Assembly: GCF_008329705.1 (NCBI RefSeq)
Contig: NZ_VTSX01000006.1
Coordinates: 124,001-188,000 of the forward strand
Length of the DNA: 64,000 nt
From: Chryseobacterium sp. SN22
GTDB lineage: Bacteria; Bacteroidota; Bacteroidia; Flavobacteriales; Weeksellaceae
Direction: 5' to 3'
Position numbers and translations under genes: made by a program. Positions within the stretch are counted from its first letter, which is position 1, and each line of letters begins with the position of its first letter. This document shows positions 9,183-17,935 of this stretch, piece by piece. Under the pieces are notes generated by a model that made no database searches, was not told the origin of the DNA, and was given only the letters and a program-made list of their open reading frames with translations.

Positions 9183-9597
9183 ATTTTAAAATTATCTGCA
9201 AAGATAACAAAAGACCGTCTGCTGTCATTGCTATTAATAGTATAAACTCAATGTATGGATTAATTTAAAGAAGTGTAATGGTTAAGCGGCGACTCAGACC
9301 AGAATCAGATGCAGTCTGATTCTAAAAACATGCAATTTCAAGTCCGGCAATGGCAACCTATCGGATCACATTCATTTTCACCCACCTATGATTTCAGTCA
9401 TAAAAATCGTATATTTACTTATGTGGTATTAAGATTGATGAGTATAGCATGTTTATATTACTTGAGGATAAAATTTAAGCATTTTATTAAAACTGTCACT
9501 CATGTAAAAGGTATTGATCTTTCACTGAACCTGACTGAACAGCATAAACAAATCATAGAAATAAAGCTCACAATGAATATTTTCCAAATCCTTTAAT
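9183..9597. other. Gap upstream of fdhD with a perfect hairpin
   Basis: No supported gene. The notable element is a perfect 9-bp inverted repeat, AGAATCAGA / TCTGATTCT (9301-9309 and 9315-9323), without a T-tract on either strand. It could be an operator or an RNA hairpin. Confidence 0.4.
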
Positions 9598-10470
9598 ATG
9601 AAAACCGGCATCTTAGAACATCAATCCGTACAGAAAATAGAAATGATCAGGGTAAAAGACCGTCAGTCCTTCCCCTGTACCGATGAGGTTTCGGTAGAGG
9701 AACCGCTGGAGATCAGAATTTCATACGGCCTGGAAGGGCAGGAACATATCCGGAATATTTCCGTGACCATGCGCACACCGGGGAACGATGCTGAGCTGGC
9801 TGCAGGATTTCTGTTTACGGAAGGGATTATTTCAGGTTCGCACCAGATCAAAGAAGTAAACCATTTACAGGCGGCCTGCTCCGTAAACAGTGGAAATGTA
9901 ATCACGGTTAAGCTTTCCGACGGATTTTTTCCGGAGTTAATGAATGCCGACCGGAATTTTTATACCACCTCAAGCTGCGGCGTCTGTGGGAAAGGTTCCA
10001 TTGAATCGATCAAGACCGTCAGCCCTTTTCAGAATATAGAGAAAAAGCAACAAACGGTTTCATTGGAGACAATTTACCAGTTAGGCGAAAAACTGCGGGT
10101 TTTTCAGAACAACTTCAGTGCAACCGGCGGCATTCACGCTTCCGGGCTTTTTGATAATGAAGGAAACCTGTTGGGTTTGCGGGAAGATGTAGGACGGCAT
10201 AATGCGTTGGATAAATTGATCGGCAATACTTTGCTCGCCGGGCAACTGCCCCTTCAGGGCCGGATCCTGGTACTCAGCGGAAGAGCAAGCTTTGAGCTGA
10301 TCCAGAAAGCTGCAATGGCAGGAATTTCAGTCGTAGCAGCAATCGGTGCTCCGTCGAGCCTGGCAGTAGACCTCGCAAAAGAATTTGACATGACCTTACT
10401 GGGATTCCTTAGAGACAACCGGTTCAATATATATCATAAAAGCAGCCAAATTGAAATTATAATGGAATAA
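9598..10470 (+). CDS. fdhD: Formate dehydrogenase accessory sulfurtransferase FdhD
   Basis: A 290-residue cytosolic protein that passes sulfur from a cysteine desulfurase to the molybdenum cofactor of formate-dehydrogenase-type enzymes. Diagnostic features are PGNDAELAAGFLFTEGI (about 60-76), the sulfur-carrying pair C127-x-x-C130 in SSCGVCG, and GLREDVGRHNALDKLIG and LSGRASFELIQKAAMAG further on. The length matches the family. It opens a unit with the small companion gene and the FdhF/YdeP-type oxidoreductase, its likely client. Confidence 0.93.
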   Translation: MKTGILEHQSVQKIEMIRVKDRQSFPCTDEVSVEEPLEIRISYGLEGQEHIRNISVTMRTPGNDAELAAGFLFTEGIISGSHQIKEVNHLQAACSVNSGNVITVKLSDGFFPELMNADRNFYTTSSCGVCGKGSIESIKTVSPFQNIEKKQQTVSLETIYQLGEKLRVFQNNFSATGGIHASGLFDNEGNLLGLREDVGRHNALDKLIGNTLLAGQLPLQGRILVLSGRASFELIQKAAMAGISVVAAIGAPSSLAVDLAKEFDMTLLGFLRDNRFNIYHKSSQIEIIME

Positions 10471-10614
10471 AGAAATTAAACGCCCGCTTCATTCGGTCAG
10501 CTTGCTGATCACCACTTTGCTTCGAAAATATACAGTGAAATAAAATAAAACTTTGCGTTAAAAATTAAAGCAGATAAATCAAACATCAGATATAAAACTG
10601 AAATAAAAAATTTA

Positions 10615-10965
10615 ATGAAAATAAGAATAAAAGACAACAGCATACGTTTTCGTCTTACCCAATCCGAAGTAGCTGAACTCGGTTCGACCGGAATGATTTC
10701 CGGCTGTACGGAATTTCCGGGCCAGACCTTCACTTATGCCCTTGAAAGAACGGAAGACCAGGCACTTTCCGCAGCATTTGACGGCAGCAGGATGGTGATC
10801 GGGATGCCGGCAGGTATGGTGGAAGAATGGACCTCTACCGACCGGATCGGTTTCGAAGAACAGGCCGGAAAATTGAAAATATTGGTCGAAAAGGATTTTG
10901 TCTGCCTGGACAATACTTTGGAAGATCAGAGCGACAACTACCCGAATCCGAATACCAAATGCTGA
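10615..10965 (+). CDS. DUF7009-like small protein beside the FdhF/YdeP enzyme
   Basis: A 116-residue cytosolic protein beginning MKIRIKDNSIRFRLTQSEV, a beta-rich fold with a central GMPAGMVEEW segment. I recognise it as the short conserved protein often found next to FdhD and FdhF/YdeP genes in Bacteroidota (DUF7009-like). It lies 144 bases after fdhD and 21 before the oxidoreductase, so it is probably co-expressed. A maturation or subunit role is plausible, but the sequence shows no catalytic signature. Confidence 0.7.
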   Translation: MKIRIKDNSIRFRLTQSEVAELGSTGMISGCTEFPGQTFTYALERTEDQALSAAFDGSRMVIGMPAGMVEEWTSTDRIGFEEQAGKLKILVEKDFVCLDNTLEDQSDNYPNPNTKC

Positions 10966-10986
10966 TTCCACCCTAATCATAACAAT

Positions 10987-13380
10987 ATGGAAAACAATAA
11001 TTTAAATAAAAAGAAAAATTCAGATCACTCACCTGCTGCCCAGCCGCCTTACCGCTTGGCAGAATTGAAACTTGATGCTCCTGAAAACTGGGCGGCAGGA
11101 GTGCCGGCCGTAATGCATTCCATACAGCAGCTCGTACGGGACGCTGCAACATTGCGCGGTGGAAGAGCACTTTTCAGCATGAACCAGTTTGATGGGTTCG
11201 ACTGTCCCAGCTGTGCCTGGCCGGATCCCGATCACGACCGGTCACCGATAGCAGAATACTGTGAGAACGGAGCCAAAGCCCTGGCTGAAGAAGCCACTTC
11301 CAAAAAGATCGGCGCGGACTTCTTCAGGGAAAATTCAGTTTATGATCTGTCGAAGATGACGGATTACCAGATCAGCCAGCTGGGAAGGATTGCCGAACCG
11401 ATGTACCTTCCGGAAGGCGGGACGCATTATCAGCCGATCAGTTGGGATGATGCTTTCGCTAAAATTGCTGAACAGCTAAATGGTCTGGATTCTCCTGATG
11501 AAGCCATGTTTTATACTTCCGGAAGAACCAGCAATGAAGCCACCTGGGTATATCAGCTTTTCGGCCGCGAATTCGGGACCAACAATTTCCCCGACTGTTC
11601 CAATATGTGCCATGAGACTTCCGGCTATGCGCTGACCCGCTCAATCGGCTTTGGCAAAGGTTCGGTAAAGCTGGAAGACTTATATGAATCCGACCTCATT
11701 ATCATCATGGGCCAGAATCCGGGAACCAATTCCCCGAGGATGCTTTCGGCATTGACCAAAGGAAAGAAAAACGGGGCGAAGATTATGGCGATTAATCCGC
11801 TTCCTGAAGCCGGACTTATGGGATTCAGGGATCCGCAGAAACCTTTGGCCCTTATCAGTAAGCCTTTCGAACTGTCAGATCTTTATCTGCCGGTAAAAAT
11901 TAACGGCGATATGGCTCTGCTGAAAGCTTTACAGATCCTGCTTTTAGAGGAAGAAGAAAAAAATCCCGGAAAAGTTCTCGACCATTCTTTTATTGCAGAA
12001 AAAACGGCAGGCTTTGAAGCATTGACCCAGGAACTGAAAAGATACGACCTCGGATTCCTGGCTGAAGAATGCGGAATTCCGATTGAAAAGCTGAAAGAAG
12101 CCGCACAGATGATCGCCCAAAGAAAACGGATCATCATCTGTTGGGGAATGGGCATTACCCAGCAGCACAACGGCGTCGATATGATCTACAATATCGTCAA
12201 CCTGTTGCTGATGAAAGGAAGCATCGGCATCAAAGGCGGCGGTGTCTGCCCGGTCCGCGGTCACAGCAATGTACAGGGTAACCGGACATTACTCGTAAAC
12301 CACAAACCTACCGGCGAGCAGCTGGATGCCCTGGAAAAATTTTACGGATTCAAGCCGCCGAGAGAGGGTGGATACGATGTGGTGAAAGCCATTAAAGCCA
12401 TGCACGACGGGAAAGTGAAGTTCATGTTCTGCATGGGCGGAAACCTTTTATCTGCTGCACCAGACACCACCTACACGGCAGAGGCGATGCGCAAGCTCGA
12501 AATGTCCGTAATGGTATCCACCAAGCTCAACCGCGGCCACCTGATCCATGGGAAAGAGGCCCTGATCTTACCGGTAATTTCCCGAAGCGAAAAGGACATC
12601 GTCAACGGGGAATTGCAGCACATCAGCACCGAGAATTCCATGGGCGTGGTGGAATGGTCGAGAGGCGTTTTGGAGCCTGTTTCGGAACATCTGATGAACG
12701 AAATCCATGTCGCCTGCAGGATGGCAAAAGCCGTATTGGGAGACCGCTCCGTCATCGACTGGGACCGGTTCATGAACAGCTACGATGCCATCCGTGACGA
12801 CGTTTCCCAATGTATTCCCGGATTCGAAAATTACAATGAAAGAGTCGTACAAAAAGGAGGCTTCTACCTTCCGAATGCGCCGCGTGACGGAAAGTTCAGC
12901 AGTGAGCATGTTCCGGGAAAAGCCGCATTCAACATCACCCCGGTTCCCGACAATTCTTTGGCAGATGACGAATACCTGATGGCGACTACCCGTACCCACG
13001 ACCAGTTCAACACCGTGGTTTACGGACTGGACGACCGCTACCGGGGAATCTTCAACGAAAGAAGGATCGTCATGATGAACGAAAAGGATATCGAAAAAGC
13101 CGGTCTGAAAGAAGGGGAGAAGGTAGATCTTTTCAATTACGATGACGGCATCGAACGCATTGCGCCCCTGTTCATTGTTGTAAAATATGCCATCCCGCAG
13201 AAAAGTACGATGACCTACTTTCCGGAAACCAATGTCCTGGTTTCCATCAACAATGTTGTGGACGGAGCCAATATGCCCGCGTCCAAATATGTCCGCATTA
13301 AAATCCGCAAACACGACCCGGAAATTTATCAGAAGATCGACAAGCACATCACCGCTGCCACAGGAACGGCTCAGCAATAG
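10987..13380 (+). CDS. FdhF/YdeP-family molybdopterin oxidoreductase
   Basis: A 797-residue molybdopterin-guanine-dinucleotide enzyme of the formate dehydrogenase H / YdeP type (family known as oxidoreductase alpha (molybdopterin) subunit). It has CPSCAWPDPDHDRSP near residue 75, FYTSGRTSNEA, the MGQNPGTNSPRM cofactor segment, the RGHSNVQGNRT loop, and a C-terminal dinucleotide-binding domain (TTRTHDQFNTVVYG). It lacks a Tat signal, so it should be cytosolic. Natural substrates of YdeP-type members are poorly known; formate oxidation is not proven. fdhD upstream and mobA downstream supply its maturation. Confidence 0.88.
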   Translation: MENNNLNKKKNSDHSPAAQPPYRLAELKLDAPENWAAGVPAVMHSIQQLVRDAATLRGGRALFSMNQFDGFDCPSCAWPDPDHDRSPIAEYCENGAKALAEEATSKKIGADFFRENSVYDLSKMTDYQISQLGRIAEPMYLPEGGTHYQPISWDDAFAKIAEQLNGLDSPDEAMFYTSGRTSNEATWVYQLFGREFGTNNFPDCSNMCHETSGYALTRSIGFGKGSVKLEDLYESDLIIIMGQNPGTNSPRMLSALTKGKKNGAKIMAINPLPEAGLMGFRDPQKPLALISKPFELSDLYLPVKINGDMALLKALQILLLEEEEKNPGKVLDHSFIAEKTAGFEALTQELKRYDLGFLAEECGIPIEKLKEAAQMIAQRKRIIICWGMGITQQHNGVDMIYNIVNLLLMKGSIGIKGGGVCPVRGHSNVQGNRTLLVNHKPTGEQLDALEKFYGFKPPREGGYDVVKAIKAMHDGKVKFMFCMGGNLLSAAPDTTYTAEAMRKLEMSVMVSTKLNRGHLIHGKEALILPVISRSEKDIVNGELQHISTENSMGVVEWSRGVLEPVSEHLMNEIHVACRMAKAVLGDRSVIDWDRFMNSYDAIRDDVSQCIPGFENYNERVVQKGGFYLPNAPRDGKFSSEHVPGKAAFNITPVPDNSLADDEYLMATTRTHDQFNTVVYGLDDRYRGIFNERRIVMMNEKDIEKAGLKEGEKVDLFNYDDGIERIAPLFIVVKYAIPQKSTMTYFPETNVLVSINNVVDGANMPASKYVRIKIRKHDPEIYQKIDKHITAATGTAQQ

Positions 13381-13392
13381 AACAATATTTCG

Positions 13393-13438
13393 ATGCACGG
13401 ATAGAAGCAATTCTGTCCGTGCATTGATTTTTTTTTTA
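13393..13438 (+). terminator. Terminator after the FdhF/YdeP gene
   Basis: Stem ATGCACGGA / TCCGTGCAT (13393-13401 and 13416-13424) followed by an 11-base T-tract. Confidence 0.85.
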
Positions 13439-13560
13439 CAAAGTTTCCTTTGAAAAATAACTCGTTACAAAAAAAACAAACCATGTCAGCAGAACCGCTG
13501 ATAAAGGTAAAGAACAGACACCTGCTTCATTAGCAAAATCTGCGTGCGATCATACCAGAT

Positions 13561-14172
13561 TCACCGGGAATTCTCAATCATCCGCCTAACCTCCGCTGCC
13601 TCTTCCTGCGTATTCACATTCCGCAGGACCTGCGGGTCTTCCGGCTTCAGCAGGAAGATATCGCTGTTCATCATAAACTTCCGGGGCGAACGGCTTCCGG
13701 TTTGTATAAAATCCAGCAAAAGCGGGAAACTTTTTGGCTCCCAGATCGCAGCCAGAGGTTCCGGTTTGCCGTCTACCGGGCTTTCATAAACCGTGGCCGT
13801 CTTTTCAGGATCCCGGAAACGAGTCAGTAATCCCAGTGCTTTTTCATCCAGCAGCGGCATATCACAGGCCACCACCAGCCACGCGGTATCTTTACGCAAA
13901 TCGAACGCTGATAAGATACCACTAATCGGTCCCATTTCCGTAAATGCATCAGGAAGAACTGAATAACCTGTTCTTATCTTTTCCATCTGCTCGGGACGGC
14001 AGGAAATAAAAACTTCACCGCAGAATTGGGCGAGCAGGTCGGCCATGGCATACTGCTGTTCCTTTCCGTGCCAGCAGATCTTTTCCTTGGCGGTTCCCAT
14101 CCGGGTACTGTTTCCGCCGGCAAGGACAAGACCGTTGAGTAAAGGTAGGATAGGGAAGCTGGAGGAAGTCAT
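13561..14172 (-). CDS. mobA: Molybdenum cofactor guanylyltransferase MobA
   Basis: A 203-residue nucleotidyltransferase that adds GMP to molybdopterin to form MGD, the cofactor form needed by the neighbouring formate-dehydrogenase-like enzyme. It has the N-terminal pyrophosphorylase motif LVLAGGNSTRMG (about 15-26), the GPISGILSAF loop, and VACDMPLL with the metal-binding aspartate. The length is normal for MobA. It converges on the FdhF/YdeP gene. A second nucleotidyltransferase at 26350 is closer to MocA, so the two probably divide GMP and CMP transfer. Confidence 0.88.
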   Translation of the reverse strand: MTSSSFPILPLLNGLVLAGGNSTRMGTAKEKICWHGKEQQYAMADLLAQFCGEVFISCRPEQMEKIRTGYSVLPDAFTEMGPISGILSAFDLRKDTAWLVVACDMPLLDEKALGLLTRFRDPEKTATVYESPVDGKPEPLAAIWEPKSFPLLLDFIQTGSRSPRKFMMNSDIFLLKPEDPQVLRNVNTQEEAAEVRRMIENSR

Positions 14173-14478
14173 TGGATCGGTTTTTTATTTAATTTCTTAC
14201 TATGCATATCCTTTGCCATTATTGTTTTAACCTGCAAAGCGGCAAATGCCCTTTGTTGTTTCCTGGATTTTGCCGGTAATCTCATCAAAGATAAAAAATT
14301 AGGGTCATTCCTGCCGGCTGATTTGAAGGGACTTAGCCGAATGACCATACATGAAAACAGAGCGCGAAAAACTGCGGGACCCGATAAGTCGTATATACAG
14401 ATAAGCAGCCGGCTTATATTCACTTTCCTCAGCACTGCTTCAGAAATCAATTGTTCAATTTTAATCCACCTCTATCTT

Positions 14479-15210
14479 ATGGCACTATTCATTTTCATCA
14501 TCATACATTGGTATGCGTCGCTTTTTTTCCAGTCGGTGTTTCATCACCGCTACGCGGCCCATAACCTGTTTACCATGTCGAAATTCTGGGAACGCGTCTT
14601 TTACCTGGGCTGCTTCTTCACCCAGGGTTCATCGTACATCAGCGCTTATACCTATGGCCTGATGCACCGTCTGCACCATGCCCACACCGATCAGCCGGAA
14701 GATCCCCACTCGCCCCACAACGATCCGAATCCTTTCCTGATGATGTGGACGACGAGAACGAACTATTTCCACCTCTACATCGGAAAAACCGATGCCCCCG
14801 AAAAGTACAAAAAGAACCTTCCCGACTGGGAAAGCTTTGATAACTTTGCACACAACTACATTACCCGGATTATCTGGATCGGGGTTTACATCGCCATTTA
14901 TGCCCTGCTGGCAACGGCATGGTGGCAGTGGTTGTTCCTGCCGGCAACGGTGATCATGGGATCGCTTCAGGGAATGGCCGTCAACTGGTGGGCCCACAAA
15001 TTCGGGTATGAGAACTATGAAATGACCAATACCTCTAAAAACATCCTGCCGGTCGATTTCCTCTTTTGGGGCGAAGCCTATCACAACAACCACCACAAAC
15101 ATCCCCAAAAACCGAACAACGCCTCCCGCTGGTTCGAATGGGACATGGGCTTCCAGACCATGCGGATGCTTCACAAACTGAGAATCATCCGGATCAGGAA
15201 TACCGCCTGA
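14479..15210 (+). CDS. Membrane fatty acid (acyl-CoA type) desaturase
   Basis: A di-iron membrane desaturase introducing a double bond into fatty acyl chains. The three histidine boxes are visible: HRYAAH near the start, HRLHHAH in the middle, and HNNHH near the C-terminus, with hydrophobic pairs between. I place the start at ATG 14479 (243 residues, MALFIFIIIHWYASLFF) because it begins with the first membrane segment; the open frame extends to 14323, but that 52-residue extension looks non-coding. It stands alone between mobA and a repeat-rich gap. Confidence 0.85.
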   Translation: MALFIFIIIHWYASLFFQSVFHHRYAAHNLFTMSKFWERVFYLGCFFTQGSSYISAYTYGLMHRLHHAHTDQPEDPHSPHNDPNPFLMMWTTRTNYFHLYIGKTDAPEKYKKNLPDWESFDNFAHNYITRIIWIGVYIAIYALLATAWWQWLFLPATVIMGSLQGMAVNWWAHKFGYENYEMTNTSKNILPVDFLFWGEAYHNNHHKHPQKPNNASRWFEWDMGFQTMRMLHKLRIIRIRNTA

Positions 15211-16050
15211 GCCTGACTAAAATGACTTCAATCCAATAATTCACAGCAATAAAAATTCCCCTCCTCTGGAGGGGTGGCGAAAATTCCAAAGGAATTTTTG
15301 ACGGGATGGTTTAAATAAACCTCTGTAGGCAAATAGGTTCGTTCAATCGATGTCATTCCGTAGAAATCAAAGCGTGGATCTTTCCGTAATATTTGCGAAT
15401 ACCCTGTCGGGATTCTTTCGGAAATCGAAAGATTCGACGCAGTCAATTACAAATTAGGCGTTACAATTTTTGAATAAAGCGCCATCATCTGAAAACCTGT
15501 GCAGATCCGTGGGATAATTTTTACCACAAACATTTTTAAAAATCTTTGATTTTTAATCTCATGATTATAAGGAACGGCTTTCCGGTGGCCGAGGTTCTCG
15601 AAGCCACGCCATCATCCACTAAAAGCGATGCAATCCGTAGGAGGTTTTTAATCACAATAGTCAAAAGATATTGACGCTAATGAAAAAGTTGAATGCTTTA
15701 CGGTGAACAAGCGCACAAAAGCTTTTAAAAAATCAGAGATTTTTATGTCCTTCGTTGAAAAGAACGGCAACTCCCGATGGCTGAGGTTATTTAAGTGGAT
15801 CTAACCTCAGTGAACTTTTATAAGTGAAACGGCTTTGTGAAACTTTCTGCGAGTAGCAAGTACATTTCTCCGTGAACTTTGCGTTCATCATTAATTTCAA
15901 AGTTTTAAAAATCTTTGATTTTAATCTTATGTGTTCTAAAATATTTTCAAACTATTAAATTTCTTTGTGACTCATGTGCTAAAAACAGGCACCATCATCT
16001 GTGAAAATCCGTGCAATCCGTGGGATATCCCACATTTTTAACAGCCTTTA
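15211..16050. repeat. Intergenic repeat island 1
   Basis: A gap of about 900 bases with no supported gene, built of short dispersed elements that recur elsewhere in the window. It holds a CCCCTCC-TCT-GGAGGGG hairpin element (15254-15315), GTGGC...GCCAC hairpins (about 15584-15607), an ATCATCTG...AATCCGTGGGAT element (about 15484-15515 and 15994-16026), and a CACAAAAGCTTTTAAAAAATCAGAGATTTTTAT block near 15716. Confidence 0.65.
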
Positions 16051-16053
16051 ACC

Positions 16054-16061
16054 TAAGTTTG
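16054..16061 (+). promoter_or_regulatory. -7 promoter element (TAAGTTTG)
   Basis: Matches the Bacteroidota -7 consensus TAnnTTTG, 42 bases before the ATG at 16104. No good -33 TTTG is seen at the expected spacing. Confidence 0.5.
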
Positions 16062-16103
16062 CACCATTCTTGTAAGAACAGACCCATCACTAAAATATTA
16101 ATT

Positions 16104-16481
16104 ATGTCAGAAAAAAAATTAGCCGGGATCTGGATGGATACCGAAAAAGCCATTGTCGTTAAAAATCACGATGCGCAGAATGCGTTTAAATTTTTCCTGT
16201 GCAGTCCCGTGAAAGCCGAGATCCAGCACGGAAACTCCAGCGAAAACGCCGGCAACAACGCCGAACAGACCAACCGCGTGAAATACTTTAAGGAAATTGA
16301 GCACCTGCTGATCAATTCCCAGGAAGTATGCATTATGGGTCCGGGAACCGTCCAGGAAGAATTCAAGCATTACCTGGAAGAAACCCCGCAGTTCAAAAAC
16401 CTGAAAATCCACCTCGATACCGCCCAGCAGATGAGCGAGGAGCAGGTTCTGGAAAAGGTGAAAGAACATTTCAACGCCTAA
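16104..16481 (+). CDS. Conserved hypothetical small cytosolic protein, eRF1/host-attachment-like
   Basis: A 125-residue protein. The start at ATG 16104 (MSEKKLAGIWMDTEKAIVV) is chosen because it follows a consensus -7 element and begins a beta-strand-like core; the upstream extension is repeat sequence. GIWMD near the N-terminus and a C-terminal PQFKNLKIHLDTAQQMSEEQ resemble small Bacteroidota proteins related to the eRF1/host-attachment fold, but no catalytic residues are apparent. It is monocistronic with its own terminator. Function not known. Confidence 0.6.
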   Translation: MSEKKLAGIWMDTEKAIVVKNHDAQNAFKFFLCSPVKAEIQHGNSSENAGNNAEQTNRVKYFKEIEHLLINSQEVCIMGPGTVQEEFKHYLEETPQFKNLKIHLDTAQQMSEEQVLEKVKEHFNA

Positions 16482-16506
16482 AAGAACGTTTAGAAACAGC
16501 AAAATA

Positions 16507-16543
16507 AAACCTCCGGATGTATTGGCATGCGGAGGTTTATTTT
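16507..16543 (+). terminator. Terminator of the small hypothetical gene
   Basis: Stem AAACCTCCG / CGGAGGTTT (16507-16515 and 16530-16538) followed by ATTTTA. Confidence 0.75.
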
Positions 16544-16689
16544 ATATGCTTATATACCTTTATATTTCCGCCAGAACCCTGAGCTTCTCTTCGGTTAATA
16601 ATGTTTTTTTTTATTACCAATTCCTATACTAACAGTCAGATCCGCTTTTTCATAAGAAAATCATTTAAGTAGTGCAACTTGTTTTTTTA

Positions 16690-16945
16690 TCGAAATCTAT
16701 TCAAGCATACAAAAGTTTTTAAAAACCTTAGAAGAGTTTCGTGAATACTTTTTAATAATATAAATAAACCATCAGACAAATCAGAAATTTTTATATGTGC
16801 TGATTTAACCGCAATACCGGTGGCTGAACGGAGCCGAAGCCACGCGAACCCAAGCCTGTTCTTGATAAATCAACGATCCGGTATCATTCCCCTCCTCCGG
16901 AGGGGTGGCAAAAATTCAGGGAATTTTTTACGGGGGTGGTTTGCT
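16690..16945. repeat. Intergenic repeat island 2
   Basis: Part of a 764-base gap without a supported gene. It repeats elements of island 1: an ATAAATAAACCAT block (about 16760), a GGTGGCTGAACGG...GAAGCCAC hairpin (about 16816-16842), and a second copy of the CCCCTCC-TCC-GGAGGGG element (16886-16942). Short frames starting MAERSRSH arise from the hairpin and are not genes. Positions 16946-17220 show nothing recognisable. Confidence 0.65.
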
Positions 16946-17200
16946 TGTTGCAACTACCCTGGTCACAAGTTCGTAAATATACAGAATACTTTTAAACAAC
17001 AATAAAGATAGAAATTGTAAACAAGGACGATCAGGGAGCTTTACTTTTGATAGAATAAGTTTAATAATCGGGTATTTTAAGTTTAATATTCAGTTAAACA
17101 ATGAATTAATGAATTTCGTCTGTATAAATAGGGATACTGATTATCCAGTACCCAGCTTTTTGACAAATATCTTTTGTGATACCACATTATGTCAGTATTG

Positions 17201-17232
17201 TTGTTTTAGGGCCTCCGGTGGCATGTACTTTG
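17201..17232 (+). promoter_or_regulatory. Possible promoter of the GntA-like gene
   Basis: TTG at 17201-17203 and TACTTTG at 17226-17232 approximate the Bacteroidota -33/-7 pair (the -7 box is one base short of TAnnTTTG). The ATG follows 13 bases later. Confidence 0.4.
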
Positions 17233-17245
17233 TGTAGTATAAGTC

Positions 17246-17935
17246 ATGACACCATTTCAACAATCACAAAATACAGCCGATGCGCTGCAGGTAAAACATG
17301 CGTTTGAGTCGTTTGTGGACGATAAGCTTTTTCCCTGTGTAGCAGCGAAAGCGGCCCTTACGAAAGATCAGATGCAGCTGTTTGTAGCAGGTCACCTGGC
17401 GTGTCCGAAAGATGATCGCGCAATTTTAGATTTTATTTATGATTTCGTTGATCAGTATAGAAAAGCTGAAAACCATTTCCATACCGCCTGCGTTATTTTT
17501 CCTGAAACGCACGGGATTTCCGAAGAAATTTTCGATCATCTGCTTTGGCAGAGGCTTCAGGCATTGTCCGATATGGATGCACTGGAATATCCTTACGACA
17601 GCCGGGTCGATTCAAATCCGTCATCCCCGAATTTCAGCTTCAGCCTGAAAGAGGAAGCGTTCTTTGTGATCGGATTGTCTCCGGGTAGCAGCAGGGACGC
17701 AAGACGGTTCCAGTATCCGACTATTGTATTCAATCCCCACGCACAGTTCGAGGAGCTGAGGTCCCTTAAAAGATATGATAAAATGAAGAACATCGTCCGT
17801 AAACGGGATGTGGCCCTGAGCGGTTCCATCAATCCGATGCTTCAGGATTTCGGAGATGATTCGGAAGTCTATCAGTACAGCGGAATGAGATATGGCAAAA
17901 ACTGGGAATGCCCTTATAAATACAACAATAAATAA
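17246..17935 (+). CDS. YqcI/YcgG-family heme N-hydroxylase (GntA-like)
   Basis: A 229-residue cytosolic protein. It shows the family pattern from end to end: FPCVAAKAA (about 29-37), SFSLKEEAFFVIGLSPGSSRDARRF (mid), FNPHAQFEELR, and the C-terminal VRKRDVALSGSINPMLQDFG followed by QYSG and WECPY. Characterised members (GntA of guanitoxin synthesis, DcsA of D-cycloserine synthesis) are heme enzymes that hydroxylate guanidino nitrogens, so a guanidino compound is a fair substrate guess. The stop codon overlaps the ATG of the next gene by one base (TAATG), implying translational coupling and a joint pathway. Confidence 0.75.
   Translation: MTPFQQSQNTADALQVKHAFESFVDDKLFPCVAAKAALTKDQMQLFVAGHLACPKDDRAILDFIYDFVDQYRKAENHFHTACVIFPETHGISEEIFDHLLWQRLQALSDMDALEYPYDSRVDSNPSSPNFSFSLKEEAFFVIGLSPGSSRDARRFQYPTIVFNPHAQFEELRSLKRYDKMKNIVRKRDVALSGSINPMLQDFGDDSEVYQYSGMRYGKNWECPYKYNNK

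Noticed and set aside
9309..9596. 95-codon open frame upstream of fdhD
   Set aside because: No family-like sequence, starts inside the 9301-9323 hairpin, and its composition matches the non-coding gap.
12568..13410. 280-codon frame on the minus strand opposite the FdhF/YdeP gene
   Set aside because: It mirrors a clear coding gene; its sequence has no recognisable domain and results from codon bias of the real gene.
14629..15174. 181-codon frame opposite the desaturase
   Set aside because: Valine/glycine-rich antisense shadow of the histidine-box gene.
16820..17005. Frame beginning MAERSRSH
   Set aside because: It is read from the GTGGCTGAACGG hairpin repeat; the same peptide start appears at 51279-51464 and 51713-51922 for the same reason.
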